Positions 1 through 7,714 of a stretch of DNA of 64,000 bases are shown here, one piece after another; position 1 is the stretch's first letter; every line of letters begins with the position of its first letter. The notes under the pieces were generated by a model. That model was given only the letters and a program-made list of their open reading frames with translations. It did not search any database and was not told the origin of the DNA. This DNA comes from Trissonchulus latispiculum (lineage: Eukaryota; Nematoda; Enoplea; Enoplida; Ironidae). The stretch spans positions 1-64,000 of the forward strand of contig JASAND010024079.1 in assembly GCA_030248195.1 (NCBI GenBank), given 5' to 3'. The position numbers and the translations under genes were made by a program.

Positions 1-62
1 TTCCATATTTTCAGTATTGAGTATTCCATCTTTACTATTTTGCTCACCAGTGTCAGTTTTTA

Positions 63-401
63 TTATCTTATGAGATTTCCGAGTAGTCCACTGACAATAC
101 CTACAATAGGTCCCAGGAGAGCTGGTAAAAATCCTCCGTGCTGAATGAATAGTTTCTTCTTCTTCTTCTTAAGACTGACTCGTTTCTTTCTTAGGGCTCT
201 TAGGGCGTGTTTGTATCTTGCTAATCTCTTCTTGTCTTTCTGGGAAATCTTTACGTTGCCAGACAGGATATTTTCTGCACAGTCACATATAGCTTTAATG
301 AGGTCGGAACTTCCATGAAGAACAATTGCCTCTCTTTGCTTACGACTTTTGCAACGACACAATAGTCGCAGTGTGTCAATATTTCTTTCAAAACGATCCA
401 T
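63..401 (-). CDS. Small basic pX/mu-like core protein of a Polinton/adintovirus-type element
   Basis: An intact 112-codon ORF. The N-terminal half (about residues 5-50) is a small helical domain with LRLLCRCKSRKQRE and LIKAICDCAENILSGN. Residues 58-83 are very basic, ending in a run of lysines. Residues 89-110 start with GG and continue as a hydrophobic Gly/Leu/Ile segment. Basic stretch, then GG, then hydrophobic tail is the layout of pX/mu-type condensing or core proteins found in Maverick/Polinton and adintovirus elements; the GG step resembles a maturation-protease site. It lies 5 bp downstream of the packaging ATPase on the same strand, which supports co-expression. The probable role is genome condensation or virion maturation, inferred from family and context. 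The ORF looks intact, unlike the neighbouring gene upstream of the ATPase. Confidence 0.72.
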   Translation of the reverse strand: MDRFERNIDTLRLLCRCKSRKQREAIVLHGSSDLIKAICDCAENILSGNVKISQKDKKRLARYKHALRALRKKRVSLKKKKKKLFIQHGGFLPALLGPIVGIVSGLLGNLIR

Positions 402-406
402 GATTA

Positions 407-1054
407 CTATTTCTTGATATTGTCAGTTTTTATGGAATATACGTCGGTATAAGGATCATCTGGGAAAATATGCCCTCTGAGACGGAGTTTTTCTGGTGTG
501 TTCTGGTCTAGGTCTATCAGTAGGTATCCATGTGGTCTACTGGTGGCATGCTCAAAAGCTTCCATAAATCCTTTCACTCTACCTGGATACATTTGTCTTA
601 CCAAGTTCATCGGGGTTAGTTTATCTGCTGGATTCTTCATGAGGACAATATACTGACTATTTATCCTATTAGTCCGCTGCCTATCGTAGAAGATGTCTTG
701 AGTGATATTGATGACACTGCAGGACCAATGGTGGCAACCGCGGGTGAATAGTTGAACAAGGTTAGGTTGCTGCTTAATTTCGCTCATCAGATCATCAAGT
801 ACTACCAATTTTGCGTCAGGAGTTTTCAGTTTCTCTAGATCTGGTAGACCTTTGATAAATTCTACCTGGGGAAGTCTATCATTTGCATCTTGCCACTCAG
901 TATAACACCAAATAATCTTCTCTGGCGGTTTGGAGATCATTTCGTCTGCATGTTCCACCAGTCGAGACACAAAGGTGGTCTTTCCTGCCTTTGTTGGAGC
1001 CGCCACGATACAAGTGAACGGATGCTGAAACTTTGGTGTCCTAACTCTCTCCAT
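407..1054 (-). CDS. A32/FtsK-HerA-type packaging ATPase of a Polinton-like element
   Basis: An intact 215-codon ORF. Residues 19-27 (APTKAGKTT) form a P-loop, with Lys25 and Thr26 as the expected nucleotide-binding residues. LVVLDD at 83-88 is a Walker B strand with the acidic pair. NITQD at 116-120 fits the polar sensor motif after it. A Trp/Tyr-rich stretch around 49-55 (WCYTEWQ) is typical of the Maverick/Polinton and adintovirus branch of the A32-like ATPases, which pump DNA into virion capsids. Length is on the short side of normal but nothing appears missing. The start is the ATG at 1054. The small core-like protein follows after 5 bp; a broken gene lies 230 bp upstream. The two short direct repeats in that gap may carry the promoter. 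No capsid gene is visible; it may lie left of the window. Confidence 0.85.
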   Translation of the reverse strand: MERVRTPKFQHPFTCIVAAPTKAGKTTFVSRLVEHADEMISKPPEKIIWCYTEWQDANDRLPQVEFIKGLPDLEKLKTPDAKLVVLDDLMSEIKQQPNLVQLFTRGCHHWSCSVINITQDIFYDRQRTNRINSQYIVLMKNPADKLTPMNLVRQMYPGRVKGFMEAFEHATSRPHGYLLIDLDQNTPEKLRLRGHIFPDDPYTDVYSIKTDNIKK

Positions 1055-1284
1055 ACTTACTATGAAAACACCAACGTTGTTTATATGACTTTATTGTACA
1101 TACAGTACAAAACACAATGCAATATTACATACACAATAGTCACTATAGTGTCTAATTTGTTCATACAGTACAAAACACAATATTACATATATTACACAAT
1201 AACGATTAGTCACTATAGTGTCAAATTTGTTCATATGACTCTTTGTTATCTTTCTTCATATCATTCTTCGTGGATAGTTCATCA
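1055..1284. repeat. AT-rich intergenic spacer with two direct repeats of about 65 bp
   Basis: Two imperfect copies (about 1098-1160 and 1161-1234) share CATACAGTACAAAACACAAT, then TAGTCACTATAGTG, then AATTTGTTCAT. They sit immediately upstream of the ATPase start, between it and the end of the broken upstream gene. They could hold promoter or terminator elements of the mobile element; nothing in the sequence proves this. Confidence 0.5.
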
Positions 1285-1368
1285 TCATTTCGTAGTATCC
1301 ATAATATCTTCATCATCGAGAACACGCATGGGCAATGCCTGCACAACTCCTGCACATGTGCAGGCTAG

Positions 1369-1860
1369 GAAAATTTACCCCCGCGCAGTGCGCAGCAAAA
1401 ATTTTACCCCCGCGCAGTAAAAGTTTTACCCCGCGCAGGAAAGCGTCTCAAGATTTTACCCCGCGCAACAAATTTTTTACCCCCGCGCACCAAATCGCAT
1501 CAAACTTTTGTCCCGCGCAAAAAATCTTTATCACCGGCCCCGCGCAGCAAACTTTTACCCCCGCGCAACAAAGCACGTTAGAACTATCCCGTACAACGAA
1601 AGTTCTAACTCTCGCAGTAAATTTTACCCCCGCGCAGTAAAATTTTTACCCCGAGCAGGAAAGTGTCTCAATATTTTGTCCCGCGCAGCAAATTTTTATC
1701 GCTGCGCAACAAAATTTTACCCCCGCGCAGCAAAGCGCATGGAGGTTTTGTCCCGCACAACAAAATTTTCACCCCCCGCGCAACAGAGTGCATTAACATT
1801 TTTTTCCCGCGCAACTAAATTTTTACCCCGCGCAACAAAGTGCAAGTTTTAAACCATGCA
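1369..1860 (+). repeat. Minisatellite of about 25-50 bp built on TTTTACCCCCGCGCAACAAA
   Basis: More than a dozen imperfect repeats of a unit running AAATTTTTAC, CCCCGCGCAG/A, then CAAA. Some are spaced by short linkers such as GTGTCTCAA or GCGCAT. Open frames crossing it are a by-product of the repeat and are not treated as genes. Confidence 0.85.
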
Positions 1861-3018
1861 TCCAATTTTTACCCCAAAAATTTTATCTCCTGCAACAAAA
1901 TGGTCTGAAAATTTCTTGGTCGGCTTCGCTCTTGGCGAAATTTCCATTACTTTTTTAAACGTTTAAACGTTGACCATTACATTCCTTTAAAAATTTTGCA
2001 CCATCAGCGTGTTTTCGTTTATTTTTGCTTTAAATTTTCGCGCCTCCGGTGCGTTTTCCATCGCATTTCCTTTAAAAACAGCTGTTTCTTTCATTACATA
2101 TATATTTATTCCAAAATTTTTAGACTGGTGGTGTTTTCTTTTTCATTTCCTTTGAATGTTTCCATGCCATGGATGCTTTTTGCTTCACATTTCTTTCAAA
2201 TAATTTTGTACCTTCGGAGCATTTGTAGCTTAAACGTTGAGTTGAGTTGGCAGTCAAACGCTTAAAAGATACGCTGCCAAAAACCAAAATACTAGGCAAT
2301 TGCCATTCCAAGGCTTCTCTCAATTAATTTCTTGAAACAATTTACCGTAATTCGTGGTCCTTCAAAGTGAAAAGAATTTTAGTTCCGAAGACGGGGTTTA
2401 TTGCAAAATCCAAAAATTTCTTCAACTTCAAGGGGGCTCTACCCCCAGATACCACGTTGCAAAGATTTTATCGCTACCCCCTTTTTAATTTTTAACTTCC
2501 CTTTTTACGGCACCCCCTCTTAATTGTTCCATTCTACATTGGTCGGCTAACCTGCAGTTGATTACATATTTTGCTTATATACATGCTATATCTGCTCTTG
2601 ATTATACGTTCTTCCTTAAAACGGAGGAAACGGGTACTATCAGGGAAAGAAGATTTTTGTGTTCATTGTCGGGGAATGCCCCCATTCCGCTTCTAAGAAA
2701 CACCGTTTTGCTAAACTAGCAAAATTAGCGAAAAAATTGCAAAAAGTTTCTGACATGACGGCTAAATACAGACCAAACGTTTTTGAACATCGATTTCTCA
2801 AAACTGCAGAATCGGCCAAAAGTTCTTTTTTTGCTATGATATAAAGGACATGTGGGCCGAGGGGCGTAATTTGGATTTGGCTCAGCAGGTCCTAACTACA
2901 AGTTTGGTTGAAATTCCAACTGTATGCCAAACATTTCCACTAAGGATTTTCCCAGCGTTTTGATGGTGGTATCAAACCCCCGCGACTTTCTATATATACT
3001 GTTAAAATTACTTGTCAC
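1861..3018. other. AT-rich non-coding stretch with a partial TTAA-family copy
   Basis: About 1861-2689 holds no gene or clear repeat that I recognise. About 2690-2885 resembles, in inverted orientation, 3720-3930 of the adjacent TTAA element, sharing CTAGCAAAATTAGC, GACCAAACGTTTTTGAACAT and GGACATGTGGGCCGAGG. It also resembles about 51020-51190 in direct orientation. It is a truncated member of that family. Confidence 0.5.
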
Positions 3019-4053
3019 TTAAGGTGCTGGTATCGCTTTGTGTAAATTCGACCCTACAAGCTTCAATTCTTTATGAAAGTGGATGAAACTTTCCAAATAC
3101 ATTATTTTCGTGCTCTTTGACATTCTGGAACCAGTCGCGGGTTTTTAGGTGCAAAGATAGGAATGTTTTGGTTTTTGCCATGATTCTCTCAGTACGTAGT
3201 CGATACACCGGATTGGTTGTTATAGCTGAAAACAGGGCTCCAGAGCGAACATTTACAACTTTTGAGCTATCTCTAGTGGTTAAGGCAGTAAAACCCAAAA
3301 ACGATTTTTGGGGTCATAAATGGCCATTTCTGAAGAAATCAGTTTTCAAAATTACTGCCAAATCTTACAGACAATTTTAACTTATTTATCGATACATTGA
3401 AAAATCGATACATCGTCCAATTGCACATTTTATCAAAGCCTGTTCGTTGGAGTTCGTTGCTTTATGCTAGAGAATTCACCGAAAAACCATTTTAGCAAAA
3501 CTGCGATTATTTTGTTTTGAACATTGATTTCACAAAAACTACTCAATGGATTCGCTTGATTTTTGGCAGAAAGAAACTTCGCACTATTGCGGAGGGACAT
3601 TTTTCTCGGTTTAAGCTAAATGTTACCAGTTACGAGAAAACTGAATACAAAGTTGCGAAATTTCGTGTCATCTTACATTTCCGCATTTTCTGGAGTATTG
3701 AGACTCGTTGAGCGAAATCCAAAAAATATCCCTCGGCTCACATGTCCTTGATATCAGGGCACAAGAAGAAATTTTGTCCGATTCTACAGTTTTGAGAAAT
3801 CGATGTTCAAAAATTTTTGGTCCATATTCCGCCTGTCACATTTAAGCATGTGAGAAAATTTTTCTATTCTTTTTGCTAATTTTGCTAGTTTCGTGAGCTC
3901 GTGTAAGTGTACAGATTGTAAGCTTTAAAACGATGTATATATAAAGTAACGTCTAACGTTAAAACGATCTTTCCGACTCCCAAAATTGCGAAAGTTATAG
4001 CGTTTCGAAAAATCACCACAAAAGCACTGCACAAAAGGATACCAGCACCTTAA
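3019..4053. mobile_element. TTAA-flanked MITE, copy 1
   Basis: The ends are TTAAGGTGCTGGTATC (3019-3034) and its exact inverse complement (4038-4053). TTAA at both ends would be the target duplication, as for piggyBac- or Kolobok-type transposons. The element is 1035 bp with no transposase ORF. Related TTAA copies with divergent ends lie at 10694-11682 and 50894-54841. Confidence 0.8.
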
Positions 4054-4746
4054 ATTAGTTTCGACTTTTTATATTACTTGATTAATAATGCTTAATGCTA
4101 ATTGAATTTTAAAACCCGAATGAAATATAGCTACATTCATAAAATTCCCTAGCTATTTAGTAAAACCAGAGAATGAAAATTTCCGCATTTTGTGAGAGAT
4201 TCATCAAAATCTTAAAGAATTGCGTAAGTTCGCAAATCTTTCCGACAAAGGGACAAAAACAGAACTTTGTAAAAACCACAGCCCACACATATCGTGAAAA
4301 TTTAGAAATTTGACCCCCCCCCGCGCAGTGAGCTCGAAGCCTGTGCAGGCTAGAGCCAAGTTCATTGCCCATGTATGATCGAGAATAAGTTCTTCGACTA
4401 CTTCATCTTCATTGATCAGTTGCTTCATATCGACATGTAGAATTCGTCGCCATCCAATGCCAGGAATAGAAATGATTATCTTCTGCCTCGGATATCGTCT
4501 GCATTTATTCTTGTGGTAGCGGCTGAGGCGGATCAGGCTTTGGAGTGCCTTATAGATGCCCATGGTGCAATATATGGAATAAATGTGGCATTTACACCAG
4601 TATCGTATGCCTACTTATTGACTATAGAGCTGGTATATCTGGTCTGCTGTAAAACTGACAGGACCAACAAAGCCACAAAGGACACGCTTATCTTGATCCA
4701 GGCAAAGAGTTGTCTCGTTATATGTGGATGTGTAAGGACATGGAAT

Positions 4747-4858
4747 AGATCCGTTGATATAGACAGGGCACTGGAAGTTTAGACAGTTGTATATGAAGTG
4801 GCAGATCCGTTGATATAGACAGGGCACTGGAAGTTTAGACAGTTGTATATGAAGTGGC
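4747..4858. repeat. 56-bp tandem duplication inside the broken viral-type gene
   Basis: A 56-bp unit beginning GATCCGTTGATATAGACAGG is present twice with one visible difference near its end (GGCA versus GGCG). Because 56 is not a multiple of three, it shifts the reading frame of the minus-strand gene. Confidence 0.9.
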
Positions 4859-5205
4859 GGATCTCGTGAAAACTATCAAGTGATACAAGGTGCTCGGTCC
4901 AACCATTATGAATAAAGATGGCATTGTCTATCGTGACGGAGTCTTTCAATGGTGGTAACTTACACTGGGTATGTTGTGACAACAAAAGGCATGTAACTCC
5001 TTTGACCAATTGGAGTTTCGTAAAGTTTAAAAAGGAATGCCCTTCTTGGGAATTTGCACCAGTAGCCATAGTCAGGATCTTGTACGGCACACTTTAACAG
5101 TACCTCTATTCGCTTCTTATTACCATAGAACTTAGATGCCGTCTTTGTATTAGCCCTACTACCATGCTTTTTATAGACGTGGGGTGATACCTTAGTGTTC
5201 CACAT

Positions 5206-5243
5206 TAATAAGTGAGGGAGATAAGTGAGTATAAATAGTAACA
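5206..5243. promoter_or_regulatory. 38-bp divergent intergenic region with a TATA box
   Basis: Only 38 bp separate the minus-strand ATG at 5205 from the plus-strand ATG at 5244. TATAAATA lies at 5230-5237. On the minus strand it reads TATTTATA, 25-32 nt before that gene's ATG. It is too close to the plus-strand ATG (6 bp) for an ordinary start site about 30 nt downstream to precede that ATG, so it more likely serves the minus-strand gene, or the plus-strand message starts elsewhere. Confidence 0.4.
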
Positions 5244-5738
5244 ATGATTGTTAATGTTGTTCTCAGTGGACGCTTTGACAAGACACTTCACCTAACGAAC
5301 ATTCCTAACATTAGACTCTATCGAGGATTTATTGGCGGTAGTCTGAAGCACGAAGGGGCAACTTTCCAATTATTCACTAGTGGTAGTTGTGTTTGCCTCG
5401 GATGTAAATCAATCGAACGAGCTAATCAGTGTATTCGCCAACTAGCAGGCGCTCTTAATGTCGGTATTCTTAGCAAAGGCGAAGTGGTGAACCTGGTGGG
5501 ATCCTTCCCAGTTGGCAGGTATATAGACCAAAGGGATTTATATGAAAGTATCCGGCATACCCATCAAGTTTGCTATGAACCGGAGCTATTTAACGGTCTC
5601 ACCTGCAAGATTGCCAAAGTTACTGCACTTATCTTCCACACTGGCAAGGTCATATTAACTGGTGCTCGGAGTGAGTCTGTCCTATCAGATGCAAGGTCTT
5701 TAGTTAATAAGAAGGTGATAAGGTTTAAACTTCATTAG
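5244..5738 (+). CDS. TATA-binding-protein homologue carried by a Polinton-like element
   Basis: A 164-codon ORF with the two-lobed (pseudo-symmetric) TBP core and almost nothing outside it; the cellular core is about 180 residues. Lobe 1 is about 3-75, with LFTSGSCVCLGCKS (43-56) at the place of the IFSSGK-TGAKS strand. Lobe 2 is about 80-155, with YEPELFNGL (111-119) and LIFHTGKVILTGARSE (129-144), both near-signature TBP motifs. Phe116 and Phe131 match the lobe-2 phenylalanines that wedge into TATA DNA; Phe44 matches one of the lobe-1 pair. The family binds TATA promoters and recruits TFIIB/TFIIA and Pol II. The frame is intact, intronless and highly diverged from cellular TBP. A dsRBD-like ORF follows after 6 bp. 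It could direct transcription of the element's own late or early genes (inference). A host retrocopy is less likely given the divergence and tight viral-style spacing. Confidence 0.8.
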   Translation: MIVNVVLSGRFDKTLHLTNIPNIRLYRGFIGGSLKHEGATFQLFTSGSCVCLGCKSIERANQCIRQLAGALNVGILSKGEVVNLVGSFPVGRYIDQRDLYESIRHTHQVCYEPELFNGLTCKIAKVTALIFHTGKVILTGARSESVLSDARSLVNKKVIRFKLH

Positions 5739-5744
5739 TGCATC

Positions 5745-5996
5745 ATGTCTGCCCGAAGCCTGTTGAACGAACTGTTACAAAAGGCCCTGCGCCAAAGTCC
5801 ACCTATTCGCATTGAGATTACCGGTCATTATGTTGCAGTCATGACTATAGGCAGTAAGACATGGACAAGCTCACAATGCCCTGACCCACGTACTGCCATT
5901 GAGGAAGTTTCTCGTAAAGCCTACGGAACGTTATGTCATGGGAACGAACACTTGATCAGACGTGAATGCGGACTACCACCAAGACCTCAGGGATAA
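5745..5996 (+). CDS. Small dsRBD-like protein
   Basis: An 83-codon ORF starting 6 bp after the TBP-like stop, an arrangement unusual for cellular eukaryotic genes and common in viral elements. Residues 5-15 suggest helix 1 (SLLNELLQKAL). Residues 20-43 look like strands (PIRIEITGHYVAVMTIGSKT). Residues 47-63 form a helix with the DPRTAIEEVSRKAYGTL pattern. This fits an abbreviated double-stranded-RNA-binding fold, in which a Gly-containing beta hairpin precedes a helix with small residues; the usual KKxAK basic cluster is not seen. If real, it could bind dsRNA. This is a fold guess from pattern, not a firm family match; an unrelated alpha-beta protein is possible. Confidence 0.5.
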   Translation: MSARSLLNELLQKALRQSPPIRIEITGHYVAVMTIGSKTWTSSQCPDPRTAIEEVSRKAYGTLCHGNEHLIRRECGLPPRPQG

Positions 5997-5997
5997 G

Positions 5998-6108
5998 ATG
6001 AGGGACCTACGTGAATACAAAAGATATCGCAGAAGTATTCAACCTATCTACAATATGCTAGACAGGCTAGAAGCAGAAATGCTCAAAAATCCGTTTTTTC
6101 ATGGCTAA
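5998..6108 (+). CDS. Possible 36-codon basic peptide ORF
   Basis: The ATG at 5998 begins 1 bp after the preceding stop, in the +1 frame, and runs to TAA at 6106-6108. The product is short, charged and probably helical: RDLREYKRYRR near the start and MLDRLEAEMLK further on. It is not recognised. Tight spacing to the preceding ORF is the main support; it might instead be the end of the 83-codon protein reached by a frameshift. Confidence 0.3.
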   Translation: MRDLREYKRYRRSIQPIYNMLDRLEAEMLKNPFFHG

Positions 6109-6352
6109 CTGACTACCTGCCAACAGTGCAACTAATGTTATCCGTAACATTTCGTTTACTGTATGCAATGACTTACAGTGATTATGAAATACTACACTGT
6201 TATTCAATAATAATGGCTTACAGTGTTATGCAATAATGATAATAGTCAATGGTTTAGTGTACATCAGTAATACCATGTAAGTCAATAATAATAGTAATAA
6301 TAATAGTCAATGGTTTACTGTATATTAGTAATGCCATGCAAGTCAATAATTG
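6109..6352. repeat. AT-rich spacer between convergent genes with two direct repeats
   Basis: Two imperfect copies of about 48 bp (about 6246-6293 and 6306-6349) share AGTCAATGGTTTA, TAGTAAT and CCATG-AAGTCAATAAT. They lie between the 3' ends of the plus-strand strip and the CARD gene, so a role in 3'-end formation is possible but unproven. Confidence 0.45.
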
Positions 6353-7063
6353 TTAGTGTGCTTTACATTCCTGGTGATTCCATGGGGATACGAACCATTC
6401 CGGCACATTCCACTGTTTCACCATAGAATTTCCAATCCACTCGATGAATACGACGGCACGGTTGTCACATCCCAAGGGTCCAAGGGCCATCGCTGCGTCC
6501 AGTCTCGCTGCTTGTACCGTAGGGAAGGTGTCCTGGCTTTCTCTTAGCAAATATTTGCTGTTTGTGTAAATCTTCCACGTGACTCCTTTCTCCTTCGTTC
6601 CTCCTTCGAATAGTTTGGCCAAGTTGTACTGCTTCGACTTCACCAAGGCCTCGTGGAGCAGGGGTATTATATCTTTGCTCCGCTTTAGTCGCAGTAGGAG
6701 ATCAAACACTCCATCGTATCTTGTTTCGGACTTGATGATATCTCGATAATCCGGGGTTATGCGCCGATGTTCAACCATGTAGTCTGCCACTGGAGCGGGA
6801 TCCATTTCATCACAAAGAATAACCAAATTATCAATGATTTTCTCCACAGATGGTGAACCTGAAACATAAGTAATAATTTTTACACAACAAGTAATGCTAA
6901 TCTAAAAACTATGAAATGTTCAAACTGTAAAATGTAATGTTGAAAATAGTAATATACAAGAATTCAAAAATGTGAATGACTGAAAAATGCAACGGATAAA
7001 AATACAACTTTTAAAAATGCTACAATTAAAAATCTTACCGGTTTCAACGGAATTCATTGACAT
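6353..7063 (-). CDS. Two-exon CARD protein with a possible dsRBD-like tail
   Basis: Exon 1 is 7063-7039 (ATG plus 8 codons and 1 nt), the intron 7038-6859 (GTAAGA donor, TTTCAG acceptor, 180 nt) and exon 2 6858-6353. Splicing gives an open 176-codon frame; without it exon 2 lacks an ATG near its start. Residues about 14-92 fit a caspase-recruitment domain: helices separated by DPAPVADYM, then RRITPDYRDII, SETRYDGVFDLLLRLKRS and LLHEALVKSKQYNLAKLF, at the spacing of that six-helix fold. CARDs assemble innate-immune and apoptotic complexes. Residues about 101-137 (VTWKIYTNSKYLL, then PTVQAARLDAAMALGPL) resemble the last strands and second helix of a dsRBD. The end is Trp-rich and unrecognised. 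The gene converges on the TBP-like strip and probably belongs to the same element; host capture is likely given the intron. It might modulate host CARD signalling (inference). Confidence 0.6.
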
Positions 7064-7279
7064 GGCGATGTAAAATCTGGTGATTCAAATGTCAATAAAG
7101 GTTAATTATCCTGGCAAAACTCACAATATATGTCTAAACTTTGCAGCATTCTTGTGCTAGGTTTCATAAAATACCTTTCATACCCTTGTTCATTTACTAG
7201 TTAATTATTGAGCCGATGTTGTATTGTCCTTTTCTTTCAACCTTTAGCCTGTTCCCAATTTCACGTAATTGTTATCATA

Positions 7280-7640
7280 TTCATTACACACAAATTTTTA
7301 TAGTCACCTTTAATTAATTATTATTAACTAATTAGTTAACCTATAATTATCAACAGGTGACCGAAGTTAGTTCATTATTACTTTATTACACAGGCACCAT
7401 AATTAACCCAATAGGTGTCAACAATCTTACGTAATTGGAGACATAAAATTATAATCACCCATTTTCAGCCAATTTTCATAGTCCACTTTAACAAATTATT
7501 ACTAACTAATTAGTTAACAACTAAACAAAATTAGTTGACGGAAGTTAGTTCAACACATGGTCTTTAAGTTGACACCAAAATTAGTGTGATAAGTGTTGCC
7601 AACATTACGTAATTGGAGACATAAAATTTTCATTTTCAAC
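7280..7640. repeat. Two tandem copies of a 178-bp AT-rich repeat
   Basis: ACGTAATTGGAGACATAAAA recurs at about 7429 and 7607, and TAACTAATTAGTTAAC and GAAGTTAGTTCA also occur in each copy. The region is upstream of the CARD gene start; its relation to the Polinton-like element's terminus is unknown. Confidence 0.7.
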
Positions 7641-7714
7641 CAATGATTATTAACCCTTGTTTACGTCTTTAATTTCAATGAGACAGGTGCAATCAAGGTG
7701 AATTGGTAAGCTTT

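Larger units (their letters stand above)
1369..4341. mobile_element. 2.97-kb insertion with a 12-bp target duplication
   Basis: TGTGCAGGCTAG occurs at 1357-1368 and 4342-4353, directly flanking the block, and the interrupted reading frame resumes across it. Both ends carry a C-tract next to GCGCAGTG in the same orientation (about 1379 and 4324). No coding capacity is seen. Inside are a GCGCA minisatellite, a partial TTAA-family copy (about 2690-2885) and a complete TTAA element (3019-4053), so this is an old non-autonomous element that later took further insertions. Confidence 0.65.
1285..5205 (-). pseudogene. Unrecognised gene of a Polinton-like element, broken by four lesions
   Basis: Read on the minus strand from an ATG at 5205, one coding region of about 290 codons can be followed to a TGA at 1285-1287. 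Four lesions interrupt it. A frameshift lies around 5030-5070, where two overlapping frames are both plausible. A 56-bp tandem duplication (4747-4858) shifts the frame by two. A TAA stands at 4615-4617. A 2.97-kb insertion (1369-4341) is flanked by a 12-bp direct repeat. The frame before the duplication matches the frame after it once one 56-bp unit is discounted. The frame before the insertion runs on after it once one 12-bp repeat is discounted. These agreements are the evidence for a single gene. I do not recognise the product. Its place upstream of the ATPase suggests a virion gene, but no capsid, protease or polymerase motif is visible. Confidence 0.6.

Noticed and set aside
4960..5244. 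Minus-strand ORF starting at 5244
   Set aside because: That start would be TTG and overlap the TBP-like ATG; the first in-frame ATG is at 5205.
6353..6847. CARD ORF starting at the GTG at 6847
   Set aside because: GTG is not a normal eukaryotic start; a consensus intron joins the frame to an ATG at 7063.
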